Assembly (NCBI RefSeq): GCF_035582795.1
Contig: NC_134396.1
Coordinates: 30,857,683-30,921,682 of the forward strand
Source: Mycteria americana
Lineage: Eukaryota > Chordata > Aves > Ciconiiformes > Ciconiidae
DNA length: 64,000 nt
Reading direction: 5' to 3'
In this document: one piece after another, positions 1 to 13,579 of the stretch
Position numbering within the stretch: the stretch's first letter is position 1
Layout of the letters: every line of letters begins with the position of its first letter
Notes under the pieces: generated by a model
Databases searched by the model: none
The model's input: the letters and a program-made list of their open reading frames with translations, nothing else
What the model was told of the DNA's origin: nothing
Program-made: the position numbers and the translations under genes

Positions 1-1838
1 ACATTTTTGCTTATACTTGAGCTGCAACTCCTGTCTTACTTGGTATTCTAGCAATTGATTGTAAAGTCTTTTGTGATTATAAGTGAAAGAATTTCCTATA
101 CTGAGCTCTGCAGTCCATGCTGATGCAAATTTGTGTGCAACCTTATGAATAGCTGAAACTTGTTAAATGTATGGGGGATTTTTTTATTCCTGTTTTTCAC
201 TTAGGAGTCTTACTTTTGTATATCAGGGGAATTCCAGAGGAAACAGTACATCGTTTTTGTGGCTATGTTTTTATTGACTTCAGACAGCATCAGGGTCTGC
301 ATTTTTATACATAATTTCTCTTGACTGACCCTCTGTAATGTTGTGGAAGTTGCACACCCTTCTCTAGATTATATGTACATGCAGAAATAGGAGATTATGT
401 ATACATGCAGAAATAGGTGTGCTAATAAGCAATATTGCTATTGTGCTAGAAAGTATAATGTAGAACAGTTGTATTACGACCTAACAGTCCACGTAGAAAT
501 GTGGCACTCTAACACACTTTTTCTGGAATAGCTATATCATGAATATTTTTATGAAAATTGACTATATGCTCAGTTCTCTTGGATTCTCTACATCACTGTT
601 ACTCATGTCTAAGAATTGATGACTGTTTTTATGAACCTTAAATGTTTCACATTCTACCATGGAGATTTGTGCATCTGTAAACATATTGAAGACAACAGAT
701 TGCTTTGCCATCTTACAAGGTTTATTGCAGTTGTTGCTGAGCAGAAACCATATAATGTGATTGAAGTAGTACCTCTTTGTTATTCAATAGTGTTCTGAAG
801 TGAACAGTCATAGGCAAATCATAATTTGTGTCTTAGCAGTCCAAGCTAGTGAGAGAGAATTTTTGAATTGGTTACCAAAATATCTTGTTGGAATTTCACT
901 CTTCCCAAGTTCTGCAAATGACTTAACTTCTCATATAAGATATTTTATTTTGAAGAGCCTGATACTAGACTCTTAAATCTTTGCTTTGTTCATGCACTAA
1001 CGTCAGTGAACTTTATAAAAAGTCATGCTATGTAGATTGCCACTTTCATTACTGTAAGAACATTTTAACTTGCAAAGCACCTATTTAAGTTTTATGCTGA
1101 CGTTTAACAGTAATGTATCTTCCGTCTAATGGGTCAAATGCTAGTATAATACTTAAACTGTTTGTCCTTATGTTGCTGTAGCAATCATGAACTATATGGA
1201 AGCCATGCCATTGCTCAAAGTACCTCTTCAACATATTTATGACTAGTTATTCTATTAAGAAGCAGGCTGTTCCAGTCATTAAGGGGACTTTAAAGAGAAA
1301 CCAATAAGGATTCCATAACCATCGTAACCTCTATGCACAGTAAGCTCTTCCCACGTGTTAACCTGGAGAATGCTGCAACCAATCACCCACAGCAGTAACA
1401 GTGATTAACCTGTGTTCTGTGATAAGTTATATGAACATGGGGTACATGGAAGAGGAGAAACATGTGAATGAATGGGAATTACTCCTACATTTAGCAGGAA
1501 GGAATAGTGACTCATTTCTCCTTCTGTAGATTAAAACTTCTCTTTATTTGGCAAGGTGTTTTTTAATTCTTACTTCTCTTACCATTCCCACATTTTTGGT
1601 CTTGAGTGAATTGAAATGAACTTGGACAAATCCTGAGATTTCTTGCTGAAAGTGCATGAATGGGAAGAGGAGACTTCTGATATGTATGTGTTAAAAGCGT
1701 TAAGCAGCATCTCTAGAAAAGCAAATCTTAATGTAGTGCTCTAGTAGAACAATAACTCTCCTTTATTTTATGAGTTGAGAACAAGTTTAAAGTAAAAATA
1801 ATTTCTTCGTAACTTCTGTTTGTTTTCTTCTGCTTTAG
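1..1838. other. FOCAD intron sequence, no exon seen
   Basis: AT-rich sequence upstream of the first recognised FOCAD exon. No segment translates into anything resembling FOCAD with usable splice sites. The 60-codon open frame at 616-798 looks random. The only structure noticed is a 26-bp imperfect tandem duplication near 370-418. The preceding FOCAD exon, which must end one base into a codon, is probably outside the window. Confidence 0.6.
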
Positions 1839-1954
1839 GTGATGAGGTAAAACATCTCTGCCTTCAAGTGGCTGTGACACAGGCCCAGTCATCTCAAAAT
1901 GCAGCAATGCTTTTGGGGATGTGGGTAGCACCTCCCCTTGTCTACAATCTCAGT
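1839..1954 (+). CDS. FOCAD: FOCAD coding exon a
   Basis: Preceded by a pyrimidine-rich acceptor (tctgctttag) and followed by donor GTACGT. It enters at codon position 2 and leaves in phase 0. It encodes about 38 residues including MLLGMWVAPPLVYNLS. A second donor (GTATGT) four bases downstream would break the frame into the next exon, so the first donor was chosen. Confidence 0.88.
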
Positions 1955-4900
1955 GTACGTATGTCAGAAAACTTGTGGGACCTCAGCACCTCTTTCCTAT
2001 AAGATTTCTCAGTGATGATGTATGGGATGTCTCACCAGAAAAGGATTCATGAGTTCAGAGTTCTGCAGAAATACTGTTTAGCAAATATTTATAGTGAGAG
2101 AAAGGCTATTCCAGGGCCTTGAAATTCAAGGCAGACTTAAGATCTGCTACATTGGTTTTACTTAAATTGCTTAAGACCTTTTTCCTCTCTCTCGTTTCAT
2201 GCTATAGCTCTGATAACCTGGAGAGGTAAGAAGGCACAGCATGTAGGGAGAAAAAGTATCTTTTATTATACCAGCTGATAGTCTTAGAAAAAAGTCCCAC
2301 CTATCTGTCCAAAAGCTTGCCTGCTTCTTCCAGCAATGTCTCTTGATCTAGTAAAACATGTTACTTCTTGAAAACCTTGCCTTAATTCCGTAGATAGTCA
2401 ACAGACTAACCTATAGTATAATCAAATTTGGTCTTATCCTCCACTACAGTGCAGTTGTTCTTACAGAGGTACTACATGGACTCCATGATAGAGTATGTAA
2501 AACTCCCTGAATCCCACAGTGCACTTGACTGTGCAGTTCTGTCAGTTTATACAAGTTGAGGAGCAGGTTCATGACAATTCTCAGAAAATCCATTGTGGAT
2601 TTCTGTGATCTTTTTCAGTTCTGCAAGGGGTATTTTTGTCCTGTAATTCTTAATTCATTAGTCTTCACAGATATATAAACACTTGGCAATTTTAAGATAC
2701 ATAACTGGTAAGGTACCAAAGAAAGGAAAGATTTTATTTCTGAGCACCAGTTTCTCACTGCAGTGGGGATTTGAGGTCACAAAATGAGCTCAGCCACAGT
2801 GTGTGCAATCTTTGGATTCCTTCAAGGTAATTATTCATTCTTCCTCACTAGCTAGCAATATTAATGGTCCTAGGAGTACCATACTTCTGTCCTTGGCTGT
2901 CTAGTTAGTCTGTATGCTTTATATAGGAATGCAGTGGGCACCATATAGGGTAATCACAATTGTCCTGCCAGTACAGAGACATGATATCTAGGGTTCATTG
3001 AGAGAAAGTTCCTCAGTTTTTAAGGAAAATATAATATTGACATGTTGGAACTCATTTTAATTCAAGCAATTCATCAAAAGAGGGAAGAATAATTGAGAAA
3101 TATTTATGACTGAGTGCTTTTTTAAGTGGTGTTTGAGCCACTTTCTTATAATTTCATCCTTTATAACAGTAGTTGAAGGTCAGTGAAGAGCTAGAATCTG
3201 AAACTAAGCAAAAGTTTTTGCTTTTCAGATGAAAACCCAGAAATACCTTTTCACGTCCCTGCCCCTGTGGATGAAACATGTTGCAGAAGACAAACTACAG
3301 TCTTTTACAGAAGTGTTTCTGATACAACAATTTGAAGTGAGGAATCGCACAAAAAACCCAGAAATCTGCCAGTGTGTTTTACAGGGGCTCATGCAGGCAA
3401 TGAAACTTCCAAACCCAGCCCAATACTGCTGGAGCTTTCTGTGCCAGGCTGTAGAGAAAATATTTGAGATTCTAACAAATGAGGTTCAGGTAAGGAATAA
3501 GTATGACGTGTATCAACATTGTAACTGGATATTTTTACTGATGGTAGGTCCCATCTTTTTGCACTGACCCATCAGATTTGAAACATGAAGTAGACATAAA
3601 AATTTTAGTGATATTAGTTAAGATGCCTGCATAATTTCAATTTAAGTTACTTTTGGATATTCTTTAGAATATGATTAAGTTGTGAAACCAGTTTAATGTA
3701 CACTTTTCCCTCCTAAATGATATGGTAATGGAAAAATAGAAGCTGAGAACAATCAGAAGGGGTTTTTTTCCCCCACAGAAGATTCAGCTTCTCACAGTGA
3801 TTTAAAGAAACTATCTAGCTACAGAAAGTATCTCCAAGGAAGTGCACTCTTCCATTAAAAAAAAAAACTCTTTGAAAGATTTCAGATGCCATTATTCCTT
3901 AATAATTAAGTACATTGAAGTCCCCAGCAAATACAGAGTTTCTAAAATAGAATAAATAAAATGAGGCTAGAGACTAGATTAAATATTCATCATGATCATT
4001 AACAAAGTTCCTGGACTCACCAGTTTTAATGATGAAGAAACCTGGAAGTATACATCTAAAAATGTATTTATTTCTCTGTTTCCAGAGAGGTGAACTGGAG
4101 ATGTATATCGATGTAGCAAAGTGTATCTCAGAAATGACTGATTCAGAGATTGATCGCATTCTCCAGATCTCTAAGGTAATGATGTTTTACTCCTGGTCTT
4201 TTCTCACCAAATCATGTGAAACAAGCATGTCTTACCATTTTTCTTGTCACCAGAGTGTTTTAGCTCATGGGGAGCATTGATTGCTTTATCTGCCATGCAA
4301 GTAAGAGTGTTCTGGCTCTAATTCACAGGCAGCAGAGAGAAGCAAAAGCAATAAGAGCCCATATCCAAAACTTTCTCAAGGCAACTGAAATACTACTGAT
4401 TTCACCTGGGAGCTTTGAACTGGAGAGTCTAAGTAACTTGGTCAAGTTCAGGCAGGGCTCTGTTGGCAGAACAGGAATGGTGTTAGATCTTCTGAATCCC
4501 AGACCAATGATGCAAACAGCAGACCATAGTAACTCTTTGGTTAGCATAACTACCTACTTGAAACGGACTGTAAATGCATCCCAGTGACTAGCTGTGCTTG
4601 AACTGGTGGATCCTTGCTTTGTTAAAAATGTGAAATACTTTGACTGAACAATCTTTCATTCTTGACTTAATGTGCTATATTTGCATTCACACTCAGAATG
4701 TTTCCTGGTGGTCAAGATGGCTAAGGATGACAATGGAATAGAAAAGCTTTCAGTTTCTAGCTCACAAGTGGAATCAATTAGCAGTGGAATTCTTAGCAGC
4801 TGAAATGCTAAGAAAATGACGTGTGTGGAAGGACTTGATGGTTTCAGATCAGATTGTTATAAACAAACATCCATGACATAGAACCATGTTGTTCTGTTTA

Positions 4901-7900
4901 CTGGCAGATTCACTAGAGAATCAAGCATTTAAATAGGTTAGGGAAGCTGAACTGTCATTTCCTTATATCTCTGAGTTCTTATTTCCAGACTGGAAAATGC
5001 CATTTAAGAAAAACTTTTTTGTCACTGCAGTGAATCTGTCTTGCAAGAACACTTGAGTCTCCAGAACTGTCAAGCTGGCTCATTTCAATTTAAAGGGGAA
5101 TGTAAAATTGAAAGCAGTATGAAAACAGTCAAACTGTACTGATTTGCAGTTTGCTGGACTGTTTAGAGGCGTGTAAAATTAAAGTAGTATGTACAGTCTT
5201 CTGTTTCATAATGTGTCTTGGAAGAAAAATGAGCCCGCTAGATAATCAAAGATTTTCTCCCCTTTGTTTATATAAAGAGGAATGCAGCATCTACTGTTCC
5301 CACAAGAAAGGTGTGTTTTAATTTAACATGTTTTTTAATTGCATTTGCAGAACAATATAGAGAAGGCCATATTCACGAAAGTGTATTTAATTTCTCAAGG
5401 CAGACTGCCTCTGATGAACCTGAGTGCCGTGATTGATACTGTTGCAGGATATCACCAGAAAGAAAATATTTTATGGATGCTCTTGCATAGTTTCTATCAT
5501 GCTCGTATTGTGAGCCATGAAAACACAGGTAAGATAGACTTAAAGAAGAATCAGCAACAAAATCAACAGATACCAATGGATCTACACTGATTCTTTTAAA
5601 ATAATTTTAAGATGGTTTAATCCAAGTGTTTCCAAATTTCTCCATATTAGAAACTACGTACTCTTCAGAATTTTTCCGCTCTTCAAATACTTGTATCAAA
5701 CATAGCTTATATGTTTTTCCGTAATTCTTCATGTTTCTGTGGATCAGCTACAAGTAATTTATCTCAGCCATGTGGTTTGCAGACCAGAGTTTTGACTAGA
5801 TCTGTGTCTCCTAGTCTTTTTAAGACTTTCAGTGTAAGGTAGTGTTCGAAATGTACATAGCACATCAGAGACCCAGTAATAGTGCAATTCTGCTAACCTT
5901 CAGATCTAATATCTGACTTACTGTTGTGTGACACAGTAGGTAGGGGCGTGTTCCCGTGACACTGGTTGAACCAAGGAGATAGCTTGCTTTTCTGAACTCC
6001 TTGCACTGAGTTAACACAGGAAACAAATTGCCCTTGTGCCTCTTCATAACCATACCAGATAGTTATCTGGTGGGTTAATGAGTTGGGCTGGCTCGGTTGG
6101 TTTGCTAAAGCAAACTGGAGCTGATGAAAGAGAAGTAGCAGAATCACACAGGAGGATAAAGGAGGAAGAAACAAGAACAGAGGGAGGCAAGAATGAGGTC
6201 TCCTCATTTTTATGGCAGAAGGATCTTTGGCTGCCTGTGTTCACAGAACAACTTCAAAGCATTACATTGCTAGATGCCTTAGCTGCCAGGTGTGGTTGAA
6301 CAACTTCAAATGGTAGTGAGTTCTGAATGAGTGAAGTGAGGCTCCTTTGGGTAAAAGAGGAGGCAACATGAAAGAGGGCCCATGTAAGGAGTACAAGGAA
6401 ATGGTGGTGTATGAAGTGACATGGTCTTGAAGGTGAAGATGGTGCTTAGTTTGTAGGAGGTAGAACAGATTTTGGACAGCAGAATATGAATCAATGAATT
6501 ATGTTCTATCCTTGGGTTGGGGGCTGATTTTATTTGCATGCCTTGACTGTATTTTACTTATCTTCTCTGCACTGGATTTTCGCAGCACTCCCCACCTTCT
6601 TGCCCAGTGTACAGTGACATCAGTGCTAGACTTAGATGAAGTACTGGGGCAAAAACTTAAGGGAGGCTTTAGGATTCTGTAGTGGTCATATGTGCAGACT
6701 GGGTTAGTAGGACCTGCAGGCTGCCATTATGTGAAATAGTTCTTGCTCAGCATTGCTTTTTCTGTGCATTCAGTATGCTGCCTGCATTATAAGCAAAGTT
6801 TTTGTACTGTTTAAATGCTCATATGCCTTCTGTTAGTGGCAATCATGAATCAAATGTGATAGCGGTATTGGTGATGTGATGGTTGTTCTTCCACAGTCAC
6901 TGCTTTGTTGCTATAGTGATTCCCTATGCTTGCTTTTTAATGAAAAATGGTGCATTCCAGTGTTTTATGTGAGTCAACGTCCTTGTTCTTCTTCTAGGAG
7001 TGCTGAAAAGAATGGACTGGCTGCTAGACCTTATGGGCTACATCAGAAACTTAGCATACAAGTCAACACCCTTACAAAATGTCGATCTTAAAGAGGTACA
7101 TGCTGTGAAAATAATTTCCAGCTTTCAGGAAAAAAGGAGGTTTTGATGTATTTCATGTTATTTTTCAGTAATAAGTATTATTCTCCATGCTTTTATATTT
7201 TAGAAGATTGTCATCTTACCTCCATAGAGAAATTCTTCTCAATTTTTGTGAATGTACTTTAGATTACTTTAAAATAACCATGACATTTAAATTATGATAG
7301 AAGCTAAAGGCAACTAAAGGAAATAATTGCTTCAAATTTACTGTATTTAGAAAAATTGAAGGAATAATTTGAATTTACCAGTAGAACTGTCTAAGCAGGT
7401 CAAAACTGTGCAGCTGCCGTTTCTAAGAGGGCTTGGACAGTTTTAGGGAACTAATATTGTTCATTGTTACATCTGTTCACCTGTTTAAGTCTTCTGGTTG
7501 AGGACATAAAATAAGCTGCTGCTTAGATCAGAAAGGCATTCATTACATTGCTGCAATATTTCCCAACCATTTGTAGCACTGCAAGGGTGACCATCTCTAA
7601 TTTCACTCAACAGTCAGCTTGCTGTAAAGAAGTTATTTCCCCATTTTAAATAGAATGTGGATCAGCCTTAATCTAAAGGATTATTTTAGAAGAGTGTGGT
7701 TTTGCTTTTCTTTCTGTAGACATTTTAGTTTGATTTGGAGTTTAGAAAAAGGCTTATGCTGCTTCAAAGCATAAGAGAATATTAAGAACTTTTAAGTTCT
7801 TGCATTTTGAATGTTAGCTGAATTTTCAGATTATTGTTTTGAAGAGCAAGCCACCATCTGAATTTTTCGTTTGTTTGGGGTTTTTTATTGGGGGTTTTTT

Positions 7901-10900
7901 TTCCCCTTCTGTATTACTCATTTAATAAAGTGAATTTTTGCCTTTTTCCTGTTTAGTGCATAGATTTCCTCCTGTGGCTGTTTGCAGCTTCTGTGGTGGC
8001 CTGGGCTGACCATAGTGCACCGTTACTGCTTGGCCTTAGTGCTAACTGGTCACCATGGAAGCACCAAACGATATTACCGGAATTATCTGAGGATCACATT
8101 GGCAAGCACCCCACTGACAAGCTTGCTGTGCAAGAGACTCTCACTCTCCTTCCAAGCAGCATTTCACTTTTGCTGGCTAAAGAGCCTTGGAAAGAACAAA
8201 CACCAAAGGTAAAATTGCATGTAGTGGTAAGCATTTTCCAAGAGTCAGAAAGCACCCCATTTTTAGTAGTCAGCTCAAATCTTAGGTGGAGCAGTTATTT
8301 CCTCTGTATCTATTGTATCTGATTTGTGATCTTGTTTTTCTTTATTTGCAATTGGATATGACTTGTCTCAAAAGACTGAATGTAGTTTCTCCAGTAAAAT
8401 GTGAGAGTTGCAAAGAACAAAAAACATTCCAGTGTTGGGAGTCAAACTTTTAAGAGGGTGCAGCTGGGAGAGGAGATCTGGCAGCTGCTAGCAGCAAGTC
8501 AGTCTTTTAAACACTGAAAGACAGATCCTCTGCAGTTCAACATCACCACAGTGGCAATTTAGGGCAATCACTGATCTTCTGTGCTGTTTGTAGTGTGTGT
8601 CATTTATTTTCAAGTATAAGTTGAAAATAAGTGTGGAAAATTGTGCCTAATTTGGCAAGCCTACTGTAGATTGCTTGTGGCTGAGATATGTGGAAATACT
8701 GTTATAAAACTATACATTAATAGTTAGCTGTTTTGTGCAAACCAGAATCCATTAAGGACTGGCTCCTGTACACTCCTGTGCTCAGGGTTACCACTAAAGT
8801 CAGAATTCAGAATGTGGGAGGAATGCAGGAGTGGGCTGTTGATATGCAAGTGCCTAATTAGGCTTTAGGGAAGAATTTGAGACTATGCCCTGAAAATCAT
8901 CCTGGTAAGTTTGAAATACCACATTGTCCTCCAGGCACGCTGTACTGCCAGAAAAACAATGAGAAATGAGGAAAGTCAAAAGAGGGACAAAGGCAGTAAG
9001 AGTTCTGAAGTATTTGCAGTAAAATGTTTGCGCAAGAGACTGATAAGAAAGGCAAAAGGCATTAATAGGCAAAAGGCATGAACAGGCAAGATGGAGGTAA
9101 ACTATTTACTGTGCCTTCTTCGTTACAAAGAATTATTGCTGAGGTAATGAGAAGGAACAAAGGGAGTTTCAGGTCCAGCTGTGGGAGAAATTGCACTGAC
9201 AGTGAAATGTACTCTAGGGCGTTTGGTTAGTTTGGTCATAAGCTTGATTGGCCACTGCCTCTGATTAGATAACTATGAGTTTAACAGCAATCAGATGTTG
9301 CCAGTCAAATTGAAAAGAATTTGTGGTGTTCTGATACAGACTCTCTTTTGATTCAGATTTTCCTTTATATTTCAATCTTTAGTTTATTGACTGGCTGATC
9401 AATATGATGGAAAGTCCTAAGGAAGCATTATCAAAATCATCCACGGACCTGCTGAAAGGTAGGATATTTTTAATTGGGTCCTTATTTTTCCATAACTATC
9501 AGTACAGATCAAAATCCAGCTGTTAAAAGGAGTGAGATGAATCTATACTATTAGCACATGTAGGAGAGCTATATTTTGTCTTTAAGGAAACCTTCACAGG
9601 TAAGTTAGCATTCCTGTCTGCAGCACCTTCTTATATTTGCTGTCTCATCTGCTGATGCTTACAATGTACCACTGAAGATCCAAAGGACATAAAGGTACAT
9701 CTGGTCCTACAAGTGTATTTCAGTGATAGATCTGTCAATTGTTTTTGAAGTTACCCTTAAAAATAAAATGCAACATACTATTTGGAAATCCTCCAGTACT
9801 AGAAAAGAAATCACACAATAATTTATTCTGGTGCAACTGAAGACTGAACTGGGGGGAAAAGATAGGAGACAGGCAATGACAGCCTAGTGGAGTGGTCTAA
9901 CAAGAAAGGATAGAGGAATGAGGGATGTATGAAAAGAGAGATGGAAAGTACATGATATTTTGAATTACAGTAATGGCTTGCGGCCCTAGCATGCACTCCA
10001 TTGCTCACCTAGAGATGTAGGATTGTGAATATAATCTGTGCAAGTCATTTTAAGGGGACACCACAACTACTCTCAAGTGAAGTGAGTGTGCTTGTGCTTC
10101 TTTCCACTAACACAAGGCACTTCCCTTGAATCATCTGATTTCTTGGACATAAACATGGCTTGAAATCTGGTTATAAGTTCCTTGCATTACTAGGATAATT
10201 AGCCTTGTTTTGAGGGTCTGCAATCTTTAGTCACTCTCTGGTAAATTTCAAAATTCCCTGGTTGTGTCTGCTAATCTCCACCAGAAACAATGCTAAGGGT
10301 CGTTGGAGAATCTCCTCTGTACATCAGAGGATTCTGGTATACGCAGTATATTCTCAGTATGCCCTGACTGAGATGAGTCCTTGTTTCCCTTGAGCTTTCC
10401 ATTGTTTTTTGCTTTCCAGTACTAGAACATGAAACTCCCTTCTGGATGACTAGAATGTGACTGGTTTGGTTACTGGATTTTGCCTAAATGCGTGATCCTT
10501 TCAGGTTGAATTGAGGAATCAGTGAATTGCATTTCCAATCAGTGAATTGCACAGAGGACTTAAGACATAGTACTTTGCGTTTCTGTCCTTCCCAGTGCCT
10601 CCTATCTCCCCTCTTGCATCACTGCTTGTTGAATTCAAACTTTCTGCAGTGTTGGTTGATCTATGTGCCGCTTCAAAGTGATGGTCTAATTAGCAGATGA
10701 TGTGATACCATTTCAGTAGGAGGCATGCTATAAAGCAGATGAAAGGCCTAGTATAATACCACATTTCAGAGGGATGTAGAGACTAGTGTATCTTGTGAAC
10801 AGCAGAAGTAGCATCAGAAACTGTCAGGCTAGGAAGTGAAAAAGTCATGAAAAAAGTCAGTAAAAGGAGAACTGAATCTGTACCTGTGTTAGTAAAATGA

Positions 10901-11042
10901 CAAGGGAAAATTGCATCCTTTCCAGTCTGGACTGCACAAATTAATGTCCTTTGTCCTTGTCTTCACAGTTACACTTCTGGCCTTGAGATCTCTTGCAGAG
11001 TTCAAGAAGAAAGCAGTGTGGACTAAAGCTTATGGGTGGTAG
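1839..11042 (+). CDS. FOCAD: Focadhesin (FOCAD), last eight coding exons
   Basis: Eight exons joined by AG/GT splice sites give one open frame of about 380 codons, the C-terminal fifth of focadhesin (about 1800 residues in vertebrates). Exons: 1839-1954, 3229-3489, 4086-4175, 5351-5528, 6998-7095, 7957-8208, 9383-9458, 10969-11042. Intron phases are 0,0,0,1,0,0,1, and every junction keeps frame. The frame ends in EFKKKAVWTKAYGW then TAG, which matches the family C-terminus as I recall it. Focadhesin is a large helical-repeat protein of focal adhesions that also stabilises the SKI RNA-decay complex (established for human). No frameshift or stop interrupts the exons, so the gene looks functional. 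The introns hold no other recognised element. The 5' three quarters of the gene lie left of the window. HACD4 follows in convergent orientation, as in mammals. Confidence 0.93.
3229..3489 (+). CDS. FOCAD: FOCAD coding exon b
   Basis: 87 codons, phase 0 to phase 0, between acceptor tgcttttcag and donor GTAAGG. The translation contains the helical segment KYLFTSLPLWMKHVAEDKLQ, typical of the focadhesin C-terminal region. The initial ATG is an internal methionine, not a start. Confidence 0.93.
4086..4175 (+). CDS. FOCAD: FOCAD coding exon c
   Basis: 30 codons, phase 0 at both ends, acceptor tctgtttccag and donor GTAATG. It encodes RGELEMYIDVAKCISEM followed by an acidic helix (TDSEIDRILQISK). 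Confidence 0.92.
5351..5528 (+). CDS. FOCAD: FOCAD coding exon d
   Basis: 178 nt between acceptor gcatttgcag and donor GTAAGA. It enters in phase 0 and leaves in phase 1. It encodes NNIEKAIFTKVYLISQGRLP and on through HSFYHARIVSHENT. Confidence 0.92.
6998..7095 (+). CDS. FOCAD: FOCAD coding exon e
   Basis: 98 nt between acceptor cttcttctag and donor GTACAT, phase 1 to phase 0. It encodes GVLKRMDWLLDLMGYIRNLA and the following 13 residues to the Lys-Glu before the donor. Correct only in this phase; the other two frames contain stops. Confidence 0.92.
7957..8208 (+). CDS. FOCAD: FOCAD coding exon f
   Basis: 84 codons, phase 0 at both ends, acceptor tcctgtttag and donor GTAAAA. It encodes a hydrophobic helix (CIDFLLWLFAASVVAWADH), then a Ser/Leu-rich stretch ending in EPWKEQTPK. 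Confidence 0.93.
9383..9458 (+). CDS. FOCAD: FOCAD coding exon g
   Basis: 76 nt, phase 0 to phase 1, acceptor aatctttag and donor GTAGGA. It encodes FIDWLINMMESPKEALSKSS and five more residues. Confidence 0.92.
10969..11042 (+). CDS. FOCAD: FOCAD terminal coding exon with stop
   Basis: Acceptor gtcttcacag, phase 1 entry. 23 residues ending VWTKAYGW, then TAG at 11040-11042. The 3' untranslated region follows. No perfect AATAAA was seen close by; a possible ATTAAA lies at 12538-12543. Confidence 0.93.
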
Positions 11043-12660
11043 CTGCATGCTGTATCTTATCCAATGAAGAAGACTGTTCATACTTGAAAGCATAATAATT
11101 ACTATTCAGGCATCAAGACAACCAATTTCAAAGAGGTTTCCTATCAGAAGGTTTTGGATTTTTTTTTTTCCTTGTACCTCCTGCCAAAGACTCATAAAGT
11201 ATTTTGTTTTTCACTGATGGGGTGTTGTTCTTTTACAAACTACCTAGCATGGTTTGAGCTGTGCTGAATCTAAATGAGAAATACACATTCAGTTGTTTCA
11301 GTTGAGTTGTTTCAGTGACACCTGGGAACCTCAAAAGCTGGAGTGGAATATTCCTTTAACGAACGGAAGCTTTGTAGGAATGGGTGGGAAAAAAAAACCT
11401 TGTAAAATTTGTTTGGATGTAGCCTATTTACTAAAGTATGTTTTAGTGTAACAGACTTCTGAATGAGCATTATTTTTTTAACTGATAACCCTTTTTTAGT
11501 AATAACACAACACTTGCACAGTAGTGACAACACATTGAAGGTATATAATATGAGCAGGGTTTCTGAAAGGGGTAGTATGCTTGTCAATTTTGCAACGGCT
11601 TTATCAAGATCATTGAAATAAGTCAATGATCCTAATGGCCGCTATGTTCCCAGCTCCAGGACAGGTGCAGTTGTCTTTCCACTTATAACTGTTCTTGTCT
11701 CCTTTACCCTCCTTTGCACGTAAGGATAGTTTTTCTCTGCCTCTAGGCAAAAGGGACAATACAGCAACTCTTCTCCACCTTTGCCATCTTAAATAGATTA
11801 GCCCCTGCCACTTTCCTTATTTAATACTCTTCTCTTTCTGAAGGAATAGAGAACTTTTCCACTTTGCAGTCTTGCTAAGGCAGACCCTAAAAGGAGTTTT
11901 GTATTTAGCAATCCTCCTCACAAGAGTAGACAAAAATTAACTGAATATAATTGCTTGGGCACTGGTCCCTGATATCTTCTAGAGCAGTACTACTGCGAGC
12001 ATTGTTGATTTTGACCAGCTTGCATGAAATGTTATCGCCCTACATCTAGAAGCCACACCCCATTGCAGGGATTATCTTCATTTCAGGACTGACAACATTT
12101 CCTCTGCAGAAGACATTCTCCTCTGACTTCTTTACAGGCTTTTCTCATCTAACAACGTTACTGTGCGATGGCAGTGAACTTCCCACAGTGGCTAGACATT
12201 TCTTCAGCGATTAGGTGTGTGGAGGACACCTAAGTACTAACCCAGTACTTCGTTTGTATTTCCAAAATAGTGTATAATAATGGTAATTTCCTCTTCTGTA
12301 TGCAGCTGTATACTGAGAAGACAGTCTAAAGGTGAATGTACAGTAGGACTCACTGAAAGTAGTTGTCACCCAGTCAGTATCTCAGTGCATGACATTTCCA
12401 TTTGTGTGCACTTCAAAGTAACCTCTAACAAAGCTGAATATGTCACGTTTTAATGGTGCCATCTCTAGTGTACTGTTTCAAACTAATTTACACCTTTACT
12501 CATGTCAGTTTGCATGTGTGTTAGCATTTTAATTCAGATTAAAAGTTTGCCTTTTCTTAAAGGGAATCTCTGGATAATGCCCACATGCTGTGTTTTAGTT
12601 TGCATAGTGGAGCAGTATACAAAAATCTGAATTAAACTATACTCATATACTGCAGAAAAG
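11043..12660 (+). other. FOCAD 3' UTR and downstream flank
   Basis: AT-rich DNA after the FOCAD stop with no gene. It should contain the 3' UTR, but its end cannot be fixed. ATTAAA at 12538-12543 is the best poly(A) signal candidate and lies about 120 bp before the CR1 insertion. The 104-codon minus-strand frame at 11312-11626 has no recognisable content. Confidence 0.4.
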
Positions 12661-12752
12661 GTAAGCCAAGGGATGGCATAGCACCGCTTGAGGGTGTCAA
12701 TGCTAATGCAGCTCCAGGGAGCACTTATGGTTTAAGAGCATGTCTGAAATGC

Positions 12753-13579
12753 TTGTATACTGATGCACACAGTAGGAGGAACAAACAGTATGAACTGGAA
12801 GCGTTGGTCAGTTCCCAGAGCTATGATGTTGTTGATATTTGTGAGACTTGGTGGAATGAGTCCCACGACTGGCGTGCTGGGATGCAGGGCTATAGGCTGT
12901 TCAGGAGGGATAAGCAGGGCAGGCAAGGTGGAAGAGTTGCAATGTATGTACGGGAAAGGTTTGACTGTACAGCCCTTACAGTTAGGGACGATGTGGTTGA
13001 GAGCCTCTGGGTGAGGATTAGGGGGATGGAAAACAAAGCAGATGTCACTGTGGGTATCTACTATTGCTCACCCAGCCAGGATGATAGCACTGATGATGTA
13101 TTCTATAGGCAATTGGGAGAAATCTCTGGATTGCTAGCCCTTGTCCTTATGGGAGATTTCAAATTCCCAGACATAACTGGGAATACCAGACCGCTGTGAC
13201 AAGCAAGTCTGGGAAATTCCAGAAGTATGTCAAAGATAATTTCTTGTCACAAGTACTCAGTGAGCCAACTAGGAAAGGTGCCCTCCTAGACTTGTTCTTT
13301 GTGAACAGAGAAGGACTCGTGGGAGATGTGATGGTAGGTGGCTGTCTTGGCCACAGTGATCATGAAATGGTTGAGTTTCAAATTTTTGGTGTAATGAGGA
13401 AAAAGGTCAGCAGAGTTGCTACCCTGGATTTCAAGAGGGCAAACTTTAAGCTACTGAGGGAGCTAGTTAGGAGTGTCCCCTGGGAATCTTCTTCTGAGGG
13501 CTCAGGGATCCATGAGAGCTGGTCAGTTTTTAAGAACCACCTTTTAGAAGCACAGGAGCAGGCAGTCCCATTGTGCTGA
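12753..13579 (+). pseudogene. CR1 endonuclease domain, frameshifted
   Basis: Two overlapping frames (12753-13199 and 13196-13579) together cover an APE-like endonuclease. The first has the Glu-Thr-Trp-Trp motif and the GDF-K-F-PD motif. The second has NREGL and the Ser-Asp-His-Glu motif that supplies catalytic Asp/His residues. The frame changes close to 13196. Not expected to be active. Confidence 0.88.

Noticed and set aside
616-798. 60-codon plus frame upstream of FOCAD exon a
   Set aside because: No acceptor/donor arrangement giving a FOCAD-like exon; Cys/His content looks random.
1820-2002. Open frame read as a separate small gene
   Set aside because: It is FOCAD exon a extended into both introns; the upstream ATG is intronic.
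10517-10551. 15-bp direct repeat (aatcagtgaattgca) 20 bp apart
   Set aside because: Short local duplication in an intron with no further structure.
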